Source: Asterionellopsis glacialis
Lineage: Eukaryota > Bacillariophyta > Plagiogrammaphyceae > Rhaphoneidales > Asterionellopsidaceae
Assembly: GCA_014885115.2 (NCBI GenBank)
Contig: WKLE02001614.1
Coordinates: forward strand, 1-60,993
Direction: 5' to 3'
DNA length: 60,993 nt
This document shows, piece after piece, positions 1 through 11,610 of the stretch. The position numbers and the translations under genes are program-made. The notes beneath the pieces were generated by a model, which saw nothing but the letters and a program-made list of their open reading frames with translations, did not search any database and was not told the DNA's origin. Position 1 is the first letter of the stretch. Each line of letters begins with the position of its first letter.

Positions 1-1349
1 TCGTGGGTTCACCAGAAGGTATAGATGATGGCTTGGCTGAGGGCAAAGAAGATGGTACATTTGACATATCATTATCGCAGTCATCAGTAGGTGCCGCTGT
101 TGCCGCTTTAAGAACTGGCATAGGTGAAGGTGCCTCGCTAGGTTGGCTGGAAGGCAACAAAGTTGGTACTGTAGATGGTGATTTAGATGGTTTTGCAGAT
201 GGTTTTGCAGATGGCACTGAAGATGGCTTTGCAGATGGCACTGAAGATGGCTTTGCAGATGGCACTGAAGATGGCTTTGCAGATGGCACTGAAGATGGTT
301 TTGTAGATGGCACTGAAGATGGCACTGAAGATGGTGTAGCAGATGGTATCGACGATGACGCATGGGTTGGTTCGTCACTGGGACTAGTAGAAGGTACTGA
401 GCTGTCTGTTACAGATGGTTTTGCCGAATGTGAGGAGGTTGGCGCGACAGAAGGAGGACTGCTTGGACTTTTGGAAGGTGTCGAACTGCTAGCAATGGTT
501 GGTGAAAGGGAAGGATTAGAAGATGGTGACATGGTTGGTTCTAACGATGGAACAGAAGTTGGAGCCTTCGAAGGCTCGGTGGTACCAGCGGGTTCATCAA
601 AAGGGCAGGAGTAGCTTAAGGGAACATCCCATGTCTTCTTTATTAGTTCGTAGGGGTCGTCTGGACCAACACTATAAATAACAAGAGAAAGAGAAGTGCA
701 ATCTCCTTCTAGTCCAAGGATGCAACGTCCGTTCGTACCATCTGTTGTAGAGCACAAATTTGAGCTTCCAGGATTAAATTTGGAAGATCTGCAACTCCCT
801 AAGCAAAAAGAGTTGGAGAGCATTATAATTAAATTGTTAGGCATATATACGGTTACAGTAACAAAAGTTTATTGAAAAGTGATACTTACATTGCTTCTTT
901 TCGCAATCATTTCTTGTCCACAGATTACAGTCGCCTTGAAGCTTCGTGTAGTAGTTGTCAGCTCCTTCTGAAATACCAGATTCCCAAACTGTGATATTTG
1001 CAGTATCAATTACGGCTATCTGTCCTTCTCCTTCTTGGATAAGTTGAAAGCCTGGGAGTTCGCCGTTTGGAAGTCCTTGTGCTGTGAGCTCCGATGTGCT
1101 ATCGTCAAGCTCAAAGTTGCTGATTATCTCTGTCTCTGCTCTGGAGTCCATCAAAATAAACACAGATGGAAGCTCTGCCATTGCAGAATCAGGTTGATCA
1201 TAGCTTGTAGCTTTTCTCATGATGTTTTGCTTCCTACTAATGTCGCGTAATTTAGTTGCAGAGCAGCCGCTCAAATCAACCAAACCAATGAGGCCGATGA
1301 TAGACACAAGTTTAGTAAAGCGCATGTTTGATAAAATAGATAACTGCAT
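1..1349 (-). CDS. Lectin-domain cell-surface protein with P/S/T repeats (3' end beyond window)
   Basis: Two exons are visible: 890-1349 and the part of exon 2 at 1-798, with a 91-nt GTAAGT...TTTTTGCTTAG intron. The start is ATG at 1349 or the later ATG at 1325, which directly precedes a hydrophobic signal peptide (SIIGLIGLVDLSGC). Residues of roughly 60-170 resemble a bulb-type (B-lectin) domain: PGFQLIQEGEGQ, then VWESGIS, then LQGDCNLWTRND. Splicing completes the final lectin strand as QWSC. Next come a Cys-containing linker ending in KTWDVPLSYSCP and a repetitive tail of PSAKPSSVPS-type units that runs off the left edge. The gene is a tandem paralogue of the complete copy at 3611-8369: same intron position, same linker, same spacer type. 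I infer a secreted or wall-associated carbohydrate-binding protein. The lectin assignment rests on pattern only. Confidence 0.75.
181..347 (-). repeat. 24-bp coding tandem repeat
   Basis: Near-identical 24-bp units encode the minus-strand octapeptide PSAKPSSV within the preceding gene, with a 12-bp half-unit and a GTA variant near 300-330. The plus-strand reading (DGFADGTE) is a shadow. Such homogeneous arrays usually vary in copy number between alleles. Confidence 0.8.
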
Positions 1350-3610
1350 GATTGTTTTGTTTCTTTTCTCTAATCAGCTTGAGACTTCTAGAAATTGTGT
1401 GATCGTTAATGCAAGGAAGAAAAGCAGTGTATTTGTTTCGTGAAAGGCTTTCTGTCCCGGCTTTTTGACGGCTTTGCGGTTTGCTTTCTTCCACGTACCT
1501 CCTGTAGCTCCTGGAGGTCTGTGAAGTAGAAAATTTAAAATTTTTGCAGTTGGCTTGCTTGCGTCGGTCGAGTCTTGTTCTGAAATGTGACTCGACTGCT
1601 GGTAATGTGTGATCCAGTGCTCCCTCCAGCTTAAATAAATAAGATGAATGAATATGTTCATTTGGGGTAATAAATATTAGAGCATGGGGGTTTCGAAAGC
1701 CGATACTCCAGTTTTGGTGTTCCATGATAAAAGAAATTGTTCATGCTGAATGCTTCGATTGGTAGAACATAGTACTGTCTGTACCTGGTACGGTGCATTG
1801 ACTAGACTACAAAATCTTGCATCATATTTGTACACCATGTACCGGTATCATATCGGCATGAATAGCAACCCGACTGCAACTGTGACCGTTGACAGATCAA
1901 CGACTCGATCAGGCTGTTGGAATCTTGTCATCTTGCACGATCGAAACAGTTGAATTGGTTGCTAAAACAAGATCAATTTCGACCTATAACCGAACATTGT
2001 ACAGTTTCACACAAAATAATGATGTCGGAGTGAGTCGTCGATCTCTAGATTAAGCATTGAAATATGGTGGACATCGGTACATCGGAGTCGAGATCTTCAA
2101 CAGTGATGGGAGCGGTCAATTTCAATTCCGATAGATGCATTGTTCCTTACTGGTCATTGAATCACTTATGATTCAGATCGATAACAGCCATCTTGGTATA
2201 TCTCGGCGGACTAGTCTAGCTGATGGAAAGGTACAAGTGTTTTCGATGAGACCCTGGCTTTGCGCCATTCGTGTACGAGTATGGTCCCACATGTATTTTA
2301 AATCATTTAATTCCTTTTGTCCCACGGGTGGAGTCGACGGCACAGGTCTATCCATGTACATACTTACAGCAACTTGGTCGAGTTGCTTACTTTGCTTCCG
2401 CGTGAAAATCAAATGTGGTGAATTCGTCATTGTCTGAGATTCACAAGGAACGCAAACAATTCGTGTCGAAACCACGCACACGAAGGCGACAAAATGTGGG
2501 GTGCTGTTCTCCACGGCGCATTGTTCTCTACTGACTAGAACCTAGTCTAGTCGTACCGTTACACACGTCAATTTTTGGTACGAAACGAAACTGTCTTCAC
2601 ATGTGCTGCTATTGGACGCAACATGGTTTAGGACTACAGTACATGGGAAATACAGTAGGAATGACTGTAAAATAAAAAACGATCGAAAGTGCCCAAGCCG
2701 CATCCACCCTTTACCGGTATCGGTACCTTCGATCTAATAACAACATCGTTATCTGAGCAGCTCCGCCTTCTCCGCTCCTTGAATAGTCTAGTCTGAACTA
2801 GTCATAGGTCCTAGATGATAGTTCCTACTCCTTGACCCTCCCATGCCGGTACGACTACACTGTACATGGTGCGCCTTATTGTGTGACTGCTGAATATCAT
2901 CTAAATACGTACAGTAGCCCTATATTTTAAAAAAAGTTCGAACGGTTTCACACTTTATCATTCGCCGGGCTAGTGCGACGGCGTGGCTCCAACAATGATT
3001 CTTAAAGAAAGAAAATGAAAATATGCAGTCACTTGGATTATGGAAAACTGCTAGGCTTGTTCTAAGAGTAAAAATGGATGTGATCAAGAGTGTGATGTTA
3101 AGTGTTCATGTGCTTTTGGATTTATCGTTTTCAGTAAAGTACCAGTGTACGAATGGTCGTTGGTTGTATTTCGCTGTTTTTGAGCAAATAGTACACTGCT
3201 CGTCCAAAGCCGTCACGGTATCTGTATAGCACAAGAGATTACAACATGAAGGACAGTCCCAGGTGCATCGATGAGACCAGTATCTTGAGATAGTCTTAAC
3301 AGCTGGGCTAGCAGAGGTGCAGTTTTACATAATGCAGATTACTGGGTCAATGCGAGACTAAGATACACCACCTCAGTACAAAAATTTAGGATTTGACAAA
3401 CCAAAACGAACCAGGACTTAAAAAAACATAAAAGTTCCAATCATCCAACAGTATCTTGTTTTGGTTTAGAAATTTTTATGTAAGCATTATTTTATCAAAA
3501 TACAAAAGGATGCAAAACATTCCTTTATTTTCTGCATCAGTCTGGACACACAAAAATACATGCTTACGTTCATTCATGTCTTGTAGACTAGCTGTTGCCA
3601 AAAAATGGAA
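1350..3610. other. Intergenic, no gene seen
   Basis: No coding-like frame is supported. The stretch carries scattered palindromic words, including one perfect GTACCTGGTAC at 1781-1791 and ACCGGTATCGGTACC near 2713. The promoter of the minus-strand gene ending at 1349 should lie at its left end. Confidence 0.5.
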
Positions 3611-6600
3611 TTATACTTCAATTCTGCCGAGCGCCATTTCAGAGTCGATATCATCTTCAAGTATTTGCCAACTATTGTTGCTTCCACTACTGCTACTTCT
3701 GCTCTCAATTGCTTCGTCAATGGCGTCCATTTTATCTGACGGAGGTGGAAGAAAATTTGTTGGAGTACACCTATACTTGCAAATGATACAATTTGGAGAA
3801 TCACAGAGATTGACCTCTTCATGGTCTTCATCGTCATCGCGTTCTCCAACTGCAAAATTAAGCTCATTATCGGCCAGTCTTTCGGTTGTGTAACCACTAT
3901 TTTGTAGAATCCTTCGACGGTAGGCAACAGCACCCACAATGGCTAAACTCATGCATATACCAGCAAGAAGGACGGTTTTACTGCTTCTGTTGCTTTCCTC
4001 TTGGTCCACATCTGGAGCGAAGGATCGCTGTACTTTCGGTTTCTCGGCCCCATCTGGAGACGCGTCTCCGTTGTCTGGGGCAACCGCTCTAGTACTAGCT
4101 GAACCTTTTTTCCCACCTTTTTTACCGCTCCCGCCTTTGCCTTTCTTGCCGGAGGATGCTGGTTGAGCCAGTGCTTGCAAGGGGTCCATTTGAACGGTAT
4201 CACTGTGACCACCTTTACCACCCTTTCCTTTCTTGCCATTCTTAATTTCTGCCGTTACTGGAGCAGGGGGTGGAGTAGTTGCTGCAACTTGGTTATCAGC
4301 TGGCGATTCCGATGGCGAAAGAGTCGGCTGGACAGTGGGGGTCTTGGTTGGCGAAGGAGTCGGCTGGACAGTGGGGGTCTTGGTTGGTGACTGTGTTTGC
4401 TGAGTATCAGTCGTGGTGTCGGCGACGGCTTCTTCTACTGGAATTTCAGGACATTTGCCTTGAACGGTACCTAAGCATAAATAGTGCCAACGGGTTTCGC
4501 CGTTTTCACCTCGTGACCATGGTCCAAGACATTCCTTGAATCCATCGCAACATACAATTAGAGCCTTCGTATCGTTATCCCATGGATCTTGTCCACCTTC
4601 CGTACAGATTGTTGGGCTAGGTGTAGGAATGTTATTGGGAGGTCTTTCGTCTAAATTGGCATTTCCAGTTGCAGGTACAGGTGATGGTGTACCCTTGTGA
4701 CAAGTATCTGGTGAAACACATTTGAAAAACCAAATGCCATTTCCATACCAGTCATCTTCACAAAGTTCCAGACCGGGGCAGCATTCACGCCACACAGGCA
4801 AATAAGGACACTCATTGATCCCAGTACAATTACTTTCTGTTCGAGGGTCCATCTGAGCTTCATCTGGCACTATGGCTGTTGGAGCTTCCGATCGGTCATC
4901 TCCAGTATCAAAATTAGCGATTGTTGGATTCCAAGTCTGTGCTTGCTCGATACCGACTGATGGTGCTACTGTTGGTGATGCGGAAGGCACTTGGGATGGA
5001 ATTGGAGTTGAAGGAGCTGGAATTGTCGCATCAACTTGGGAAGAACAACTATGCCCTTGAGGAGTCTCACCCTCCACGTAAATAGTCTTGACAAGGTCTG
5101 CAGTCCTGCACACATCAATAATTGTAGGCTCTATAACATATATAGAGGTGTTTGGATGTAGTAGGATGGTATCTTGGCCTTCAAAGGCCAAAGCATCCAT
5201 GTCCATCACAAACTCGCGGTAGTCACCATCACTGCAGGTTCGTGTCCACTCAGAGATCACCACGTTTTTGTTCCCTTTGTTCTCAACAAGGTACTTGAAG
5301 TCTGCATTTACAAGACATTGGTTATTATTGTCACTGTTGTCTTTGCAGCCTTCAAGGGTGAGACTTCCAAAGGTGTCCTTTAACATAATGGGAGTGCCTC
5401 CAGAAGGATCAAACTCAAATTCTTGACAACTTTCGCCGTCATTTACATTGGTCACGGTACAAGTCATCATATCGGGAAGCTGGATTTGAGAAAATACCTT
5501 GACGATTTCACCTTCATTGACAGTACAGTTGCAGAAGACTTCTTCGTTATTGACACATGTGACTCGAACTTCGTCTTCGCGAGTACAGCCAGGTTTATCC
5601 TCGCAATCGAAGAGTTGGCCCTGATCATTTTCCGATTGAGCACAACTGCGGTTGTTATACGTGAAGGTAAGTTCGTTGTTATCGCATTCGCTACAGCTCA
5701 TTTCAGGACGAGGAAAGTCTTCGCATTGAAGATTATTATCGGTACAGGCATGGCAATCAAATGATACCTTCGATAACGATCGAGAGAAAGGGAGGGAGGG
5801 GTTGTTTTCAAAAGTGTAAGAAACTAACAAGATTGTCAAGGAAACGAAAAGGGAATTCGTAGGCAAACTTACATCGATTAGACAGTCACCTTCTGCTGAA
5901 GGTGCTATACTTGCGACGTCTGCTGCTAAAGTTGGAGTGACCGTTGGCGAATTCGAAGGGCACTTTTCTAAACATAAGAAATGATATCGAGTATTGTTGC
6001 CGTCAGATGACCATGGTCCCAAACATGATTCATAATCTCCACAGCATGGGATAAAAGTTTCGTTGGCATTATCAAAAGGATCGGCTCCTAAAGCTGTGCA
6101 ATTTGGTTCTGGAGGACAACTATCCATACATATGTAATAGGCAAAAGCACTACCGCTCCAATAACCATTACACGCTTGAAGTTGATCACAGCACTCGATT
6201 TCAGTTCCAGTTGAATATGGATCACCTCCTTCAACTGTACAACTCGGTTCTGTTGGACTTGGTGTTGGGGCAGGAGTGTCCGGACATTCGCTCATGCACA
6301 AATAGGACGGGATCCCATTACTGTTCCAATCTCCTAAACACTGATCAAGTTGATCACAGCACTCGATTTCAGTTCCAGTTGAATATGGATCAAGTCCTTC
6401 ACCTGTACAACTCGGTTCTGTTGGACTTGGTGTTGGGGCAGGAGTGTCCGGACATTCGCTCAAGCACAAATAGGACGAGATCCCATTAGTGTTCCAATCT
6501 CCTAAACACTCGTTTAGTCCTTCGCAGCATTCTATTTTTGCATCGGGACCATTCCTGAATGGGTCGGCATCTTGGACACTGCAGGGAGTGCTATCAGAAG

Positions 6601-8369
6601 CGGGGCATTCTTCTTCCAAACACAAAGTGTACCATCTGTTATCATGATTCCAGTTGGCAAAACACTCGTTAAGCCCCTGGCAGCATTCGATCTTGGTTGG
6701 GGTACCACTATGAGACATGGCATTATCGTATACGTCTCTCCCTGCTTGAGTACAACTACAGTCTTCCTCAGTCGGACTGACAGATGGAGATGCAGAAGGT
6801 TCTCTTGTACGAGGAAGTGTAGTTGCAGGTATCACTGGCGCACGAGTGGGTACTTCAGTTGTGTTGCCGCAGTCATCATCGGTAGGGGCGGTAGTGATGG
6901 CACCGTCAGATTCCGGAGTCTCTGTGGGTCCTATGCTTGGGACGGCAGTCTCTCCTGGAATGCATACACCATCTGATTGGCACTGTTTAGTGCCCATAAG
7001 GTCAACACAGCATGCACAGGACCCGGTGCAATCATCTGAAGTTTTGCAAGCTTGTGTCCCACAAAGATCATCTATTTCTGTGCTCTCTTCAGTAGGAGCG
7101 AACGATGGAAGTGAGGAAGGAGATGTAGATGGCTTTGAAGAAGGTGAGTAAGAAGGTAAAGAAGATGGGGGAGTGGTGGGAGGTATGGTAGTAGTACTAG
7201 CTGTTGGTGACTTGGTAGGTGAACCTGTCGGTGACTCGGTAGGTGAACCTGTCGGTGACTTGGTAGGTGAACCTGTCGGTGACTTGGTAGGTGAACCTGT
7301 CGGTGACTTGGTAGGTGAAACTGTTGGTGACTTGGTAGGCGAAGCTGTTGGCGACTTAGTAGGTGAAACTGTTGGTGACTTGGTAGGCGAAGCTGTTGGT
7401 GACTTGGTAGGTGAAACTGTTGGTGAATTGGTAGGGCTTGTTGTAGGAGATGATGGGCATGTATAAGTTAATGGTACATCCCAAGTCTTCTCAATAAGCT
7501 GAGTAACATCAAGATGAGCAACTTTGTAAATAACAAGGGAAAGCCCATGAGTACAATTACCTTCAAGTCCCAAAATACAATGGCCAGCATCACTTGGTGT
7601 GTCACACAAGTTGTCAGGATTTAGAGGATTGTACTTTTGCGTTTCACAACTCCCTACAAAAATCATAATTTGAAGAAGAAATATAACATACAGGATTAAG
7701 GATGAGTCATTTCATGATCTCGTCAAAGACATAAACGATAAAAAGACAACATTTGCAAGTCAACAATGAATGACCGACTAGCCATCATGTATGTATGCAC
7801 TTACAAACTTTGGTATCTTCATCATTTTTGGTATAAATATGGCAATCTCCTTGAAGTTTACTCCAATATTGATCATCACCACCTGAAATACCAGATTCCC
7901 ACGCTGTACGATTGTACGTATCACGAATAAGTAACTTTCCATCGTCTTCTTGTAGAATTTCAAAGCCTGGTAGGTCACCATCGGGTAAATTCAATGCCGA
8001 TACCGACGATGGACTTTCAAGTCTTCCGTAATTACTAATCATTTCTGTTTTGTCACTTTTAGAGTCCATTAAAATAAATACACTCGTCGATGGAGCTACT
8101 GCAGCATGAACAGCAGCTGCTTCCGGTGGCTCGTCCGATGCCGTACTGCTATGGAATGGATTTAGATTACTAAGAAATGTCAAACTTCTTGTCTCGCCTT
8201 CAGCCGTATTCTTCCTTTGTTGATCTTGGACTCCAGTTGTAGTAGAAGCGGTGGCAAACGCTCTGTCATCGAGTACACTCAGCAAAACAAATATTGTTGC
8301 CGTGAAATTGCCCAAGCGATGATTCATATTGTTCGTTCTTCTTTTCGTGTTTGATAGCGATGGAACCAT
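3611..8369 (-). CDS. Large lectin / CC-W module type I membrane protein
   Basis: Three exons, 7805-8369, 5873-7653 and 3611-5767, join in frame to about 1500 aa. The introns are 149 and 105 nt, both GT-AG; the second is a multiple of three and reads through as hydrophobic filler. Order: signal peptide (TIFVLLSVLDDRAFA); bulb-lectin-like domain (PGFEILQEDDGK, TAWESGIS, LQGDCHIYTKND, then KVWSC across the first splice); linker KTWDVPLTYTCP; long SPTKSPT repeats; a Cys-rich piece; seven modules of the form CC-x5-C-x3-W-x(9-13)-C (for example IECCEGLNEC...W...YLC), four before and one just after a further Thr/Pro spacer and two nearer the C terminus; a 14-Cys central domain; a Gly/Lys tract (GKKGKGG); one membrane segment (LLAGICMSLAIVGAVAY) followed by RRR; and an acidic cytoplasmic tail of about 90 aa. 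I infer a cell-surface receptor or adhesin with an outward lectin head. Ligand unknown. Tandem with the paralogue at 1-1349. Confidence 0.8.
7197..7440 (-). repeat. 24-bp coding tandem repeat (SPTKSPT array)
   Basis: About ten 24-bp units, consensus GGTGACTTGGTAGGTGAACC on the plus strand plus four bases, encode SPTKSPTG/V on the minus strand in the adjacent gene. Unit-to-unit changes are few and mostly CCTGTC against CTGTT, which suggests recent unequal exchange or slippage. Confidence 0.8.
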
Positions 8370-10506
8370 GATGATTGATTATAATTGTGTGTGTTTCCAA
8401 AAAAATGTGCCCAAGGTAAACGAGACTTGTTGGTAGTTTCACTGTTTATCTGTTTTCTAATTTTTTTTGCGGCTTTGTCGTTACTCGCTGCGACTGAAAA
8501 ATGGTTCGGAGTTGGTCTAAAATGGTGCGTTTAAAAGATTCGACCACTGACAAATTAAATAATGGTCCGATTGTAGTGATTGGACGTTTATACGGTAGAG
8601 AGGGAGTAGGTCTGCAAAACAATGTTGTTTGCTAGATTGTCAGGAATGTTCTTCTCTACACGGGAAACAGTATTTGTTGATATATTTATATGTAAACCAC
8701 TCGTGTTATTCATTCCTCTGAAAAAGAGCTATTGATTGGAGTGGTCCATGTCCAGCAATCTCTCACTCACTTCTACAGAAATGTGACTGAAACCATGACC
8801 CGGTGCGCATTATACTATTCCAATGCTTTCATCGTACTTGAATACTTTTTATTTTAGAATTATGTATGTGAAAACATTGTGCTTCATGTAGGACTGCTCC
8901 AGACCTATTGCCCCACGAGTAAATTCCCGGGTTTGAATTCTCACCCAAACTGTAAAATTAACCGCAAAAAAGTCAATTTCAGACTTTGCAAGAATCAACA
9001 TGATGAAGGTTGAGGCTAATTGTGTATTTCAAAGTATATATCAATGAGGAAAAAATATAGAACCACCAAATGAGTTTTCATTTCAACGATTGATTCTGGT
9101 CATACAACGGAAATTCGAAAATTCGTTCCACTTGTAGCATGGCGCCTTTTCGTAAGTATCCATCCTGGCACACCCCACCGTAGAAATCGATACAAGCGTC
9201 CCTGTCTGCCTCCAACAAATGAGATGGGTGGGATCCAAGATCGATCGTGCGTACGGACAGTCCAATAGTAAAGGTAGTCCTGCCAACAGACATAGTGAGT
9301 ACTTGAAAACCCCAGGTAGAACCTAATTACCTGGTACAACGAATTCAGCATGTTTATTGTGATTCGCTTTCTCGGCGCGCTAAGATTTTGAGATTTTGAG
9401 ATTTTCCGGCGCCCGGGTGCCGCTCCCATGAGTTTATTGAAAAAAGCAAAAAGAGAAGCAGAAAAATACTGGTAGAGTTACCCAAGTATTTTTGTTTACG
9501 ACTTCTGTACGCCGACTCTCGCTCACATTTTTTTTATGTCTTCTGCACAGGGCATCTAGGGTATACAATGAATCATCGAAACTCTCTATCTTCCAAACGA
9601 AAGTTATATCTTTTATTAAAAAATACTGTACGATACCAAAAAGTACCACAAATAATAGTCATAACTAGAGAAGATTAAAAACTTCATACAACTCTGCAAA
9701 TGTAAATGACGATGATTCGCCCTCTAACAGTTCTGTACTCGTGCTACAACAGTATTGTATTGTTGCTCGATATTTTTTTAATTTGAAAAAGAAAAAATGG
9801 TTATCTACATCTCCTACGGATACACATGAGAAAATGGTTGTTTGGTGGTGATGGTGCCATCATCATCAAGGAAGCTTGAACACATCCTTATCGCATGTCT
9901 GCTCGTGTTTGATAATTCTTCGGGAAAACACGGAGCAAACGCGGCACTAACTGATAACCATGGCATACTGTAAAACATTACAGCAACACATGAAACTTTT
10001 GTTTTATTTCTGATAACCAATGTCCCATGGATCAACATGTTGCTGAAAAACAAAGGGTGCACGTGTGTCCATGAATCCGACAACGGGTTGTCATTTTCTG
10101 TATGTTCAATTCTGTCGTTACCAAGTATGATCTCAAGAAACAACAAGAACAAAAACTTGCATGACTCAGAATATGATATTACGGAAGAAAGCAAGACTAA
10201 ATCAAGAATCGTGTCTGTGGTACAGTTAGTATATAACAGTTCAATAAACTAATACAAATTATGTTCCGATACCTTGGACGTGAGAGTATTTTTATGCGAA
10301 TCGTTTCCTTTTCGCAATCCAACCTATCCACCGAAGAGTACCCTATGAGAAATTCAAACAGTACATATTGGGAGGGGTGCGTTCAACACATGTTTTTCCG
10401 ACTCTTTTGTTGATCTATCTTTAGATCCCAAGACGATAAATGTACCTGTGACCGCCTCGTTCTTTCCCAAAACAAACAAACAAACTTCCCCCAACACCCT
10501 CCTTGT
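8370..10506. other. Intergenic; one GC-richer patch of unknown nature
   Basis: No gene is supported. Between about 9078 and 9430 the base composition rises and two overlapping minus frames stay open (one with GSHPSHLLEADRDACIDFYGG), followed by a triple AGATTTTG-type run near 9386. This could be a decayed coding fragment, but I recognise no family. The rest is AT-rich with a partial palindrome TACCTGGTAC at 9328. Confidence 0.4.
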
Positions 10507-10923
10507 TTACTCGGTATACGAAATTTCCAAATAAATCTTTGCCTTCTTTGAAAACCAACCACCACCTTTCTTTTCATCTACAACAGATGAAATTTTTACT
10601 GGTTCACCGCCCGCTGTCAATCCTAATTTTTCTAAATTGATTTCGCATGATCCTAACGAATCGTCTAGACCAAAGTCATCATCCATCACTTTTACGTGTA
10701 GGACCATGTTATCTGTGGATGGGACATTATCAAAGGTAAATGTTTCACCGTATTCTGGATTACAATCATTTTTCTTTTTGGAGGATGTTTGCTTGCCGTA
10801 TCCCTTGTCGAATACCCAATTGTCTTGTTCTAATTCAAATTTAACATAGGGATCTGATTTACCAATTGTATCAGCATCACGAAGATGTGTAATCTTATCA
10901 AGTAATACTGTAATAACACCCAT
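10507..10923 (-). CDS. C2-domain protein
   Basis: A single-exon 138-aa protein starting at ATG 10923. The whole chain is one C2 beta-sandwich: N-terminal strand ITVLLDKITHL, first Ca-binding loop with D16, D18 and KSDPYVKF, then NPEYGETFTF, and the second acidic loop KVMDDDFGLDDSLG. Asp is present at the usual Ca-ligand positions in both loops, so Ca-dependent phospholipid binding is likely. The lysine cluster SSKKKND could contact acidic lipids. The protein has no signal peptide or membrane segment and is therefore probably cytosolic. The length matches stand-alone plant and algal C2 proteins. The partner membrane is unknown. Confidence 0.9.
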   Translation of the reverse strand: MGVITVLLDKITHLRDADTIGKSDPYVKFELEQDNWVFDKGYGKQTSSKKKNDCNPEYGETFTFDNVPSTDNMVLHVKVMDDDFGLDDSLGSCEINLEKLGLTAGGEPVKISSVVDEKKGGGWFSKKAKIYLEISYTE

Positions 10924-11329
10924 GATGACTTAAAAGTAAACGTTTGTTGTTGTTGCTGCTGCTGTTACTCTCTTGGTTACACTTATTGGACACGTCGAGA
11001 TCCTGATGTAGAAAACCAGCGTTGTCTCAACGGTTGCTGGAGTTGAAATTCGCTTGAAAAGGTTCGCTTTCCCCGCCGGGCAACAAGAAAAAACCAAAGA
11101 CGAGGAGGGAAGATCTGAATATGGACAGTAGAGGTACGCAAACTATGGTATTGATTGTGCTTTAAAAAGATTTATTGATAGGTGTGTTCTTCTTTTGGGG
11201 GAGCGTGTTCTTTTGGATATCTTTTTTTGGGCAATATCTTTTCTCGTAGTTGATTCGTTCGACTAAAAGTAGGATTCTGCATATCTTAATATTATTCATT
11301 ATTGTATTTTTGCAGAACCATTTTTTCGT

Positions 11330-11610
11330 TCGAACAACGCCCGGAGCGCTCTCACCAATTCTCTTGACATGATGGGCCCACAAACGTCGCGATCGTCCAC
11401 GATGTCCTTGCCACAACCGATCTCGAGCCTTGAACCGGCACGGACAATGATTGCAAGACAATGGAGTTTGTATCGGACCGGACCAAGCAGCTAGCTGTGA
11501 AATTGTCGTGCCTCGTTGATACAAGGAATTTCGCAAACGACACAGTACAGTATCCACACAGGAAATGGGCAATTCATGAACGCTTTGAACAAGCTCCACT
11601 TTGAAGGAAA
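11330..11610. other. GC-richer island of unknown function
   Basis: This 280-bp island is clearly richer in G+C than its surroundings. Three frames are partly open: minus 145 aa with SCNHCPCRFKARDRLWQGH, minus 63 aa with SFAKFLVSTRHDN, and a plus frame with TKQLAVKLSCLVDTRNF. None gives a recognisable family, and the 145-aa frame runs into AT-rich non-coding-looking sequence. It could be a decayed gene, an exon, or a structured RNA. Confidence 0.3.

Noticed and set aside
3..614. Plus-strand ORF of 203 aa with DGFADGTE repeats
   Set aside because: It is the antisense reading of the minus-strand P/S/T repeat exon, which is supported by a paralogue with the same structure.
7173..7466. Plus-strand ORF of GEPVGDLV repeats
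   Set aside because: Antisense shadow of the SPTKSPT array in the large surface-protein gene.
8925..8950. GGGTTTGAATTC string resembling a tRNA T arm
   Set aside because: No acceptor stem, D arm or anticodon arm can be paired around it.
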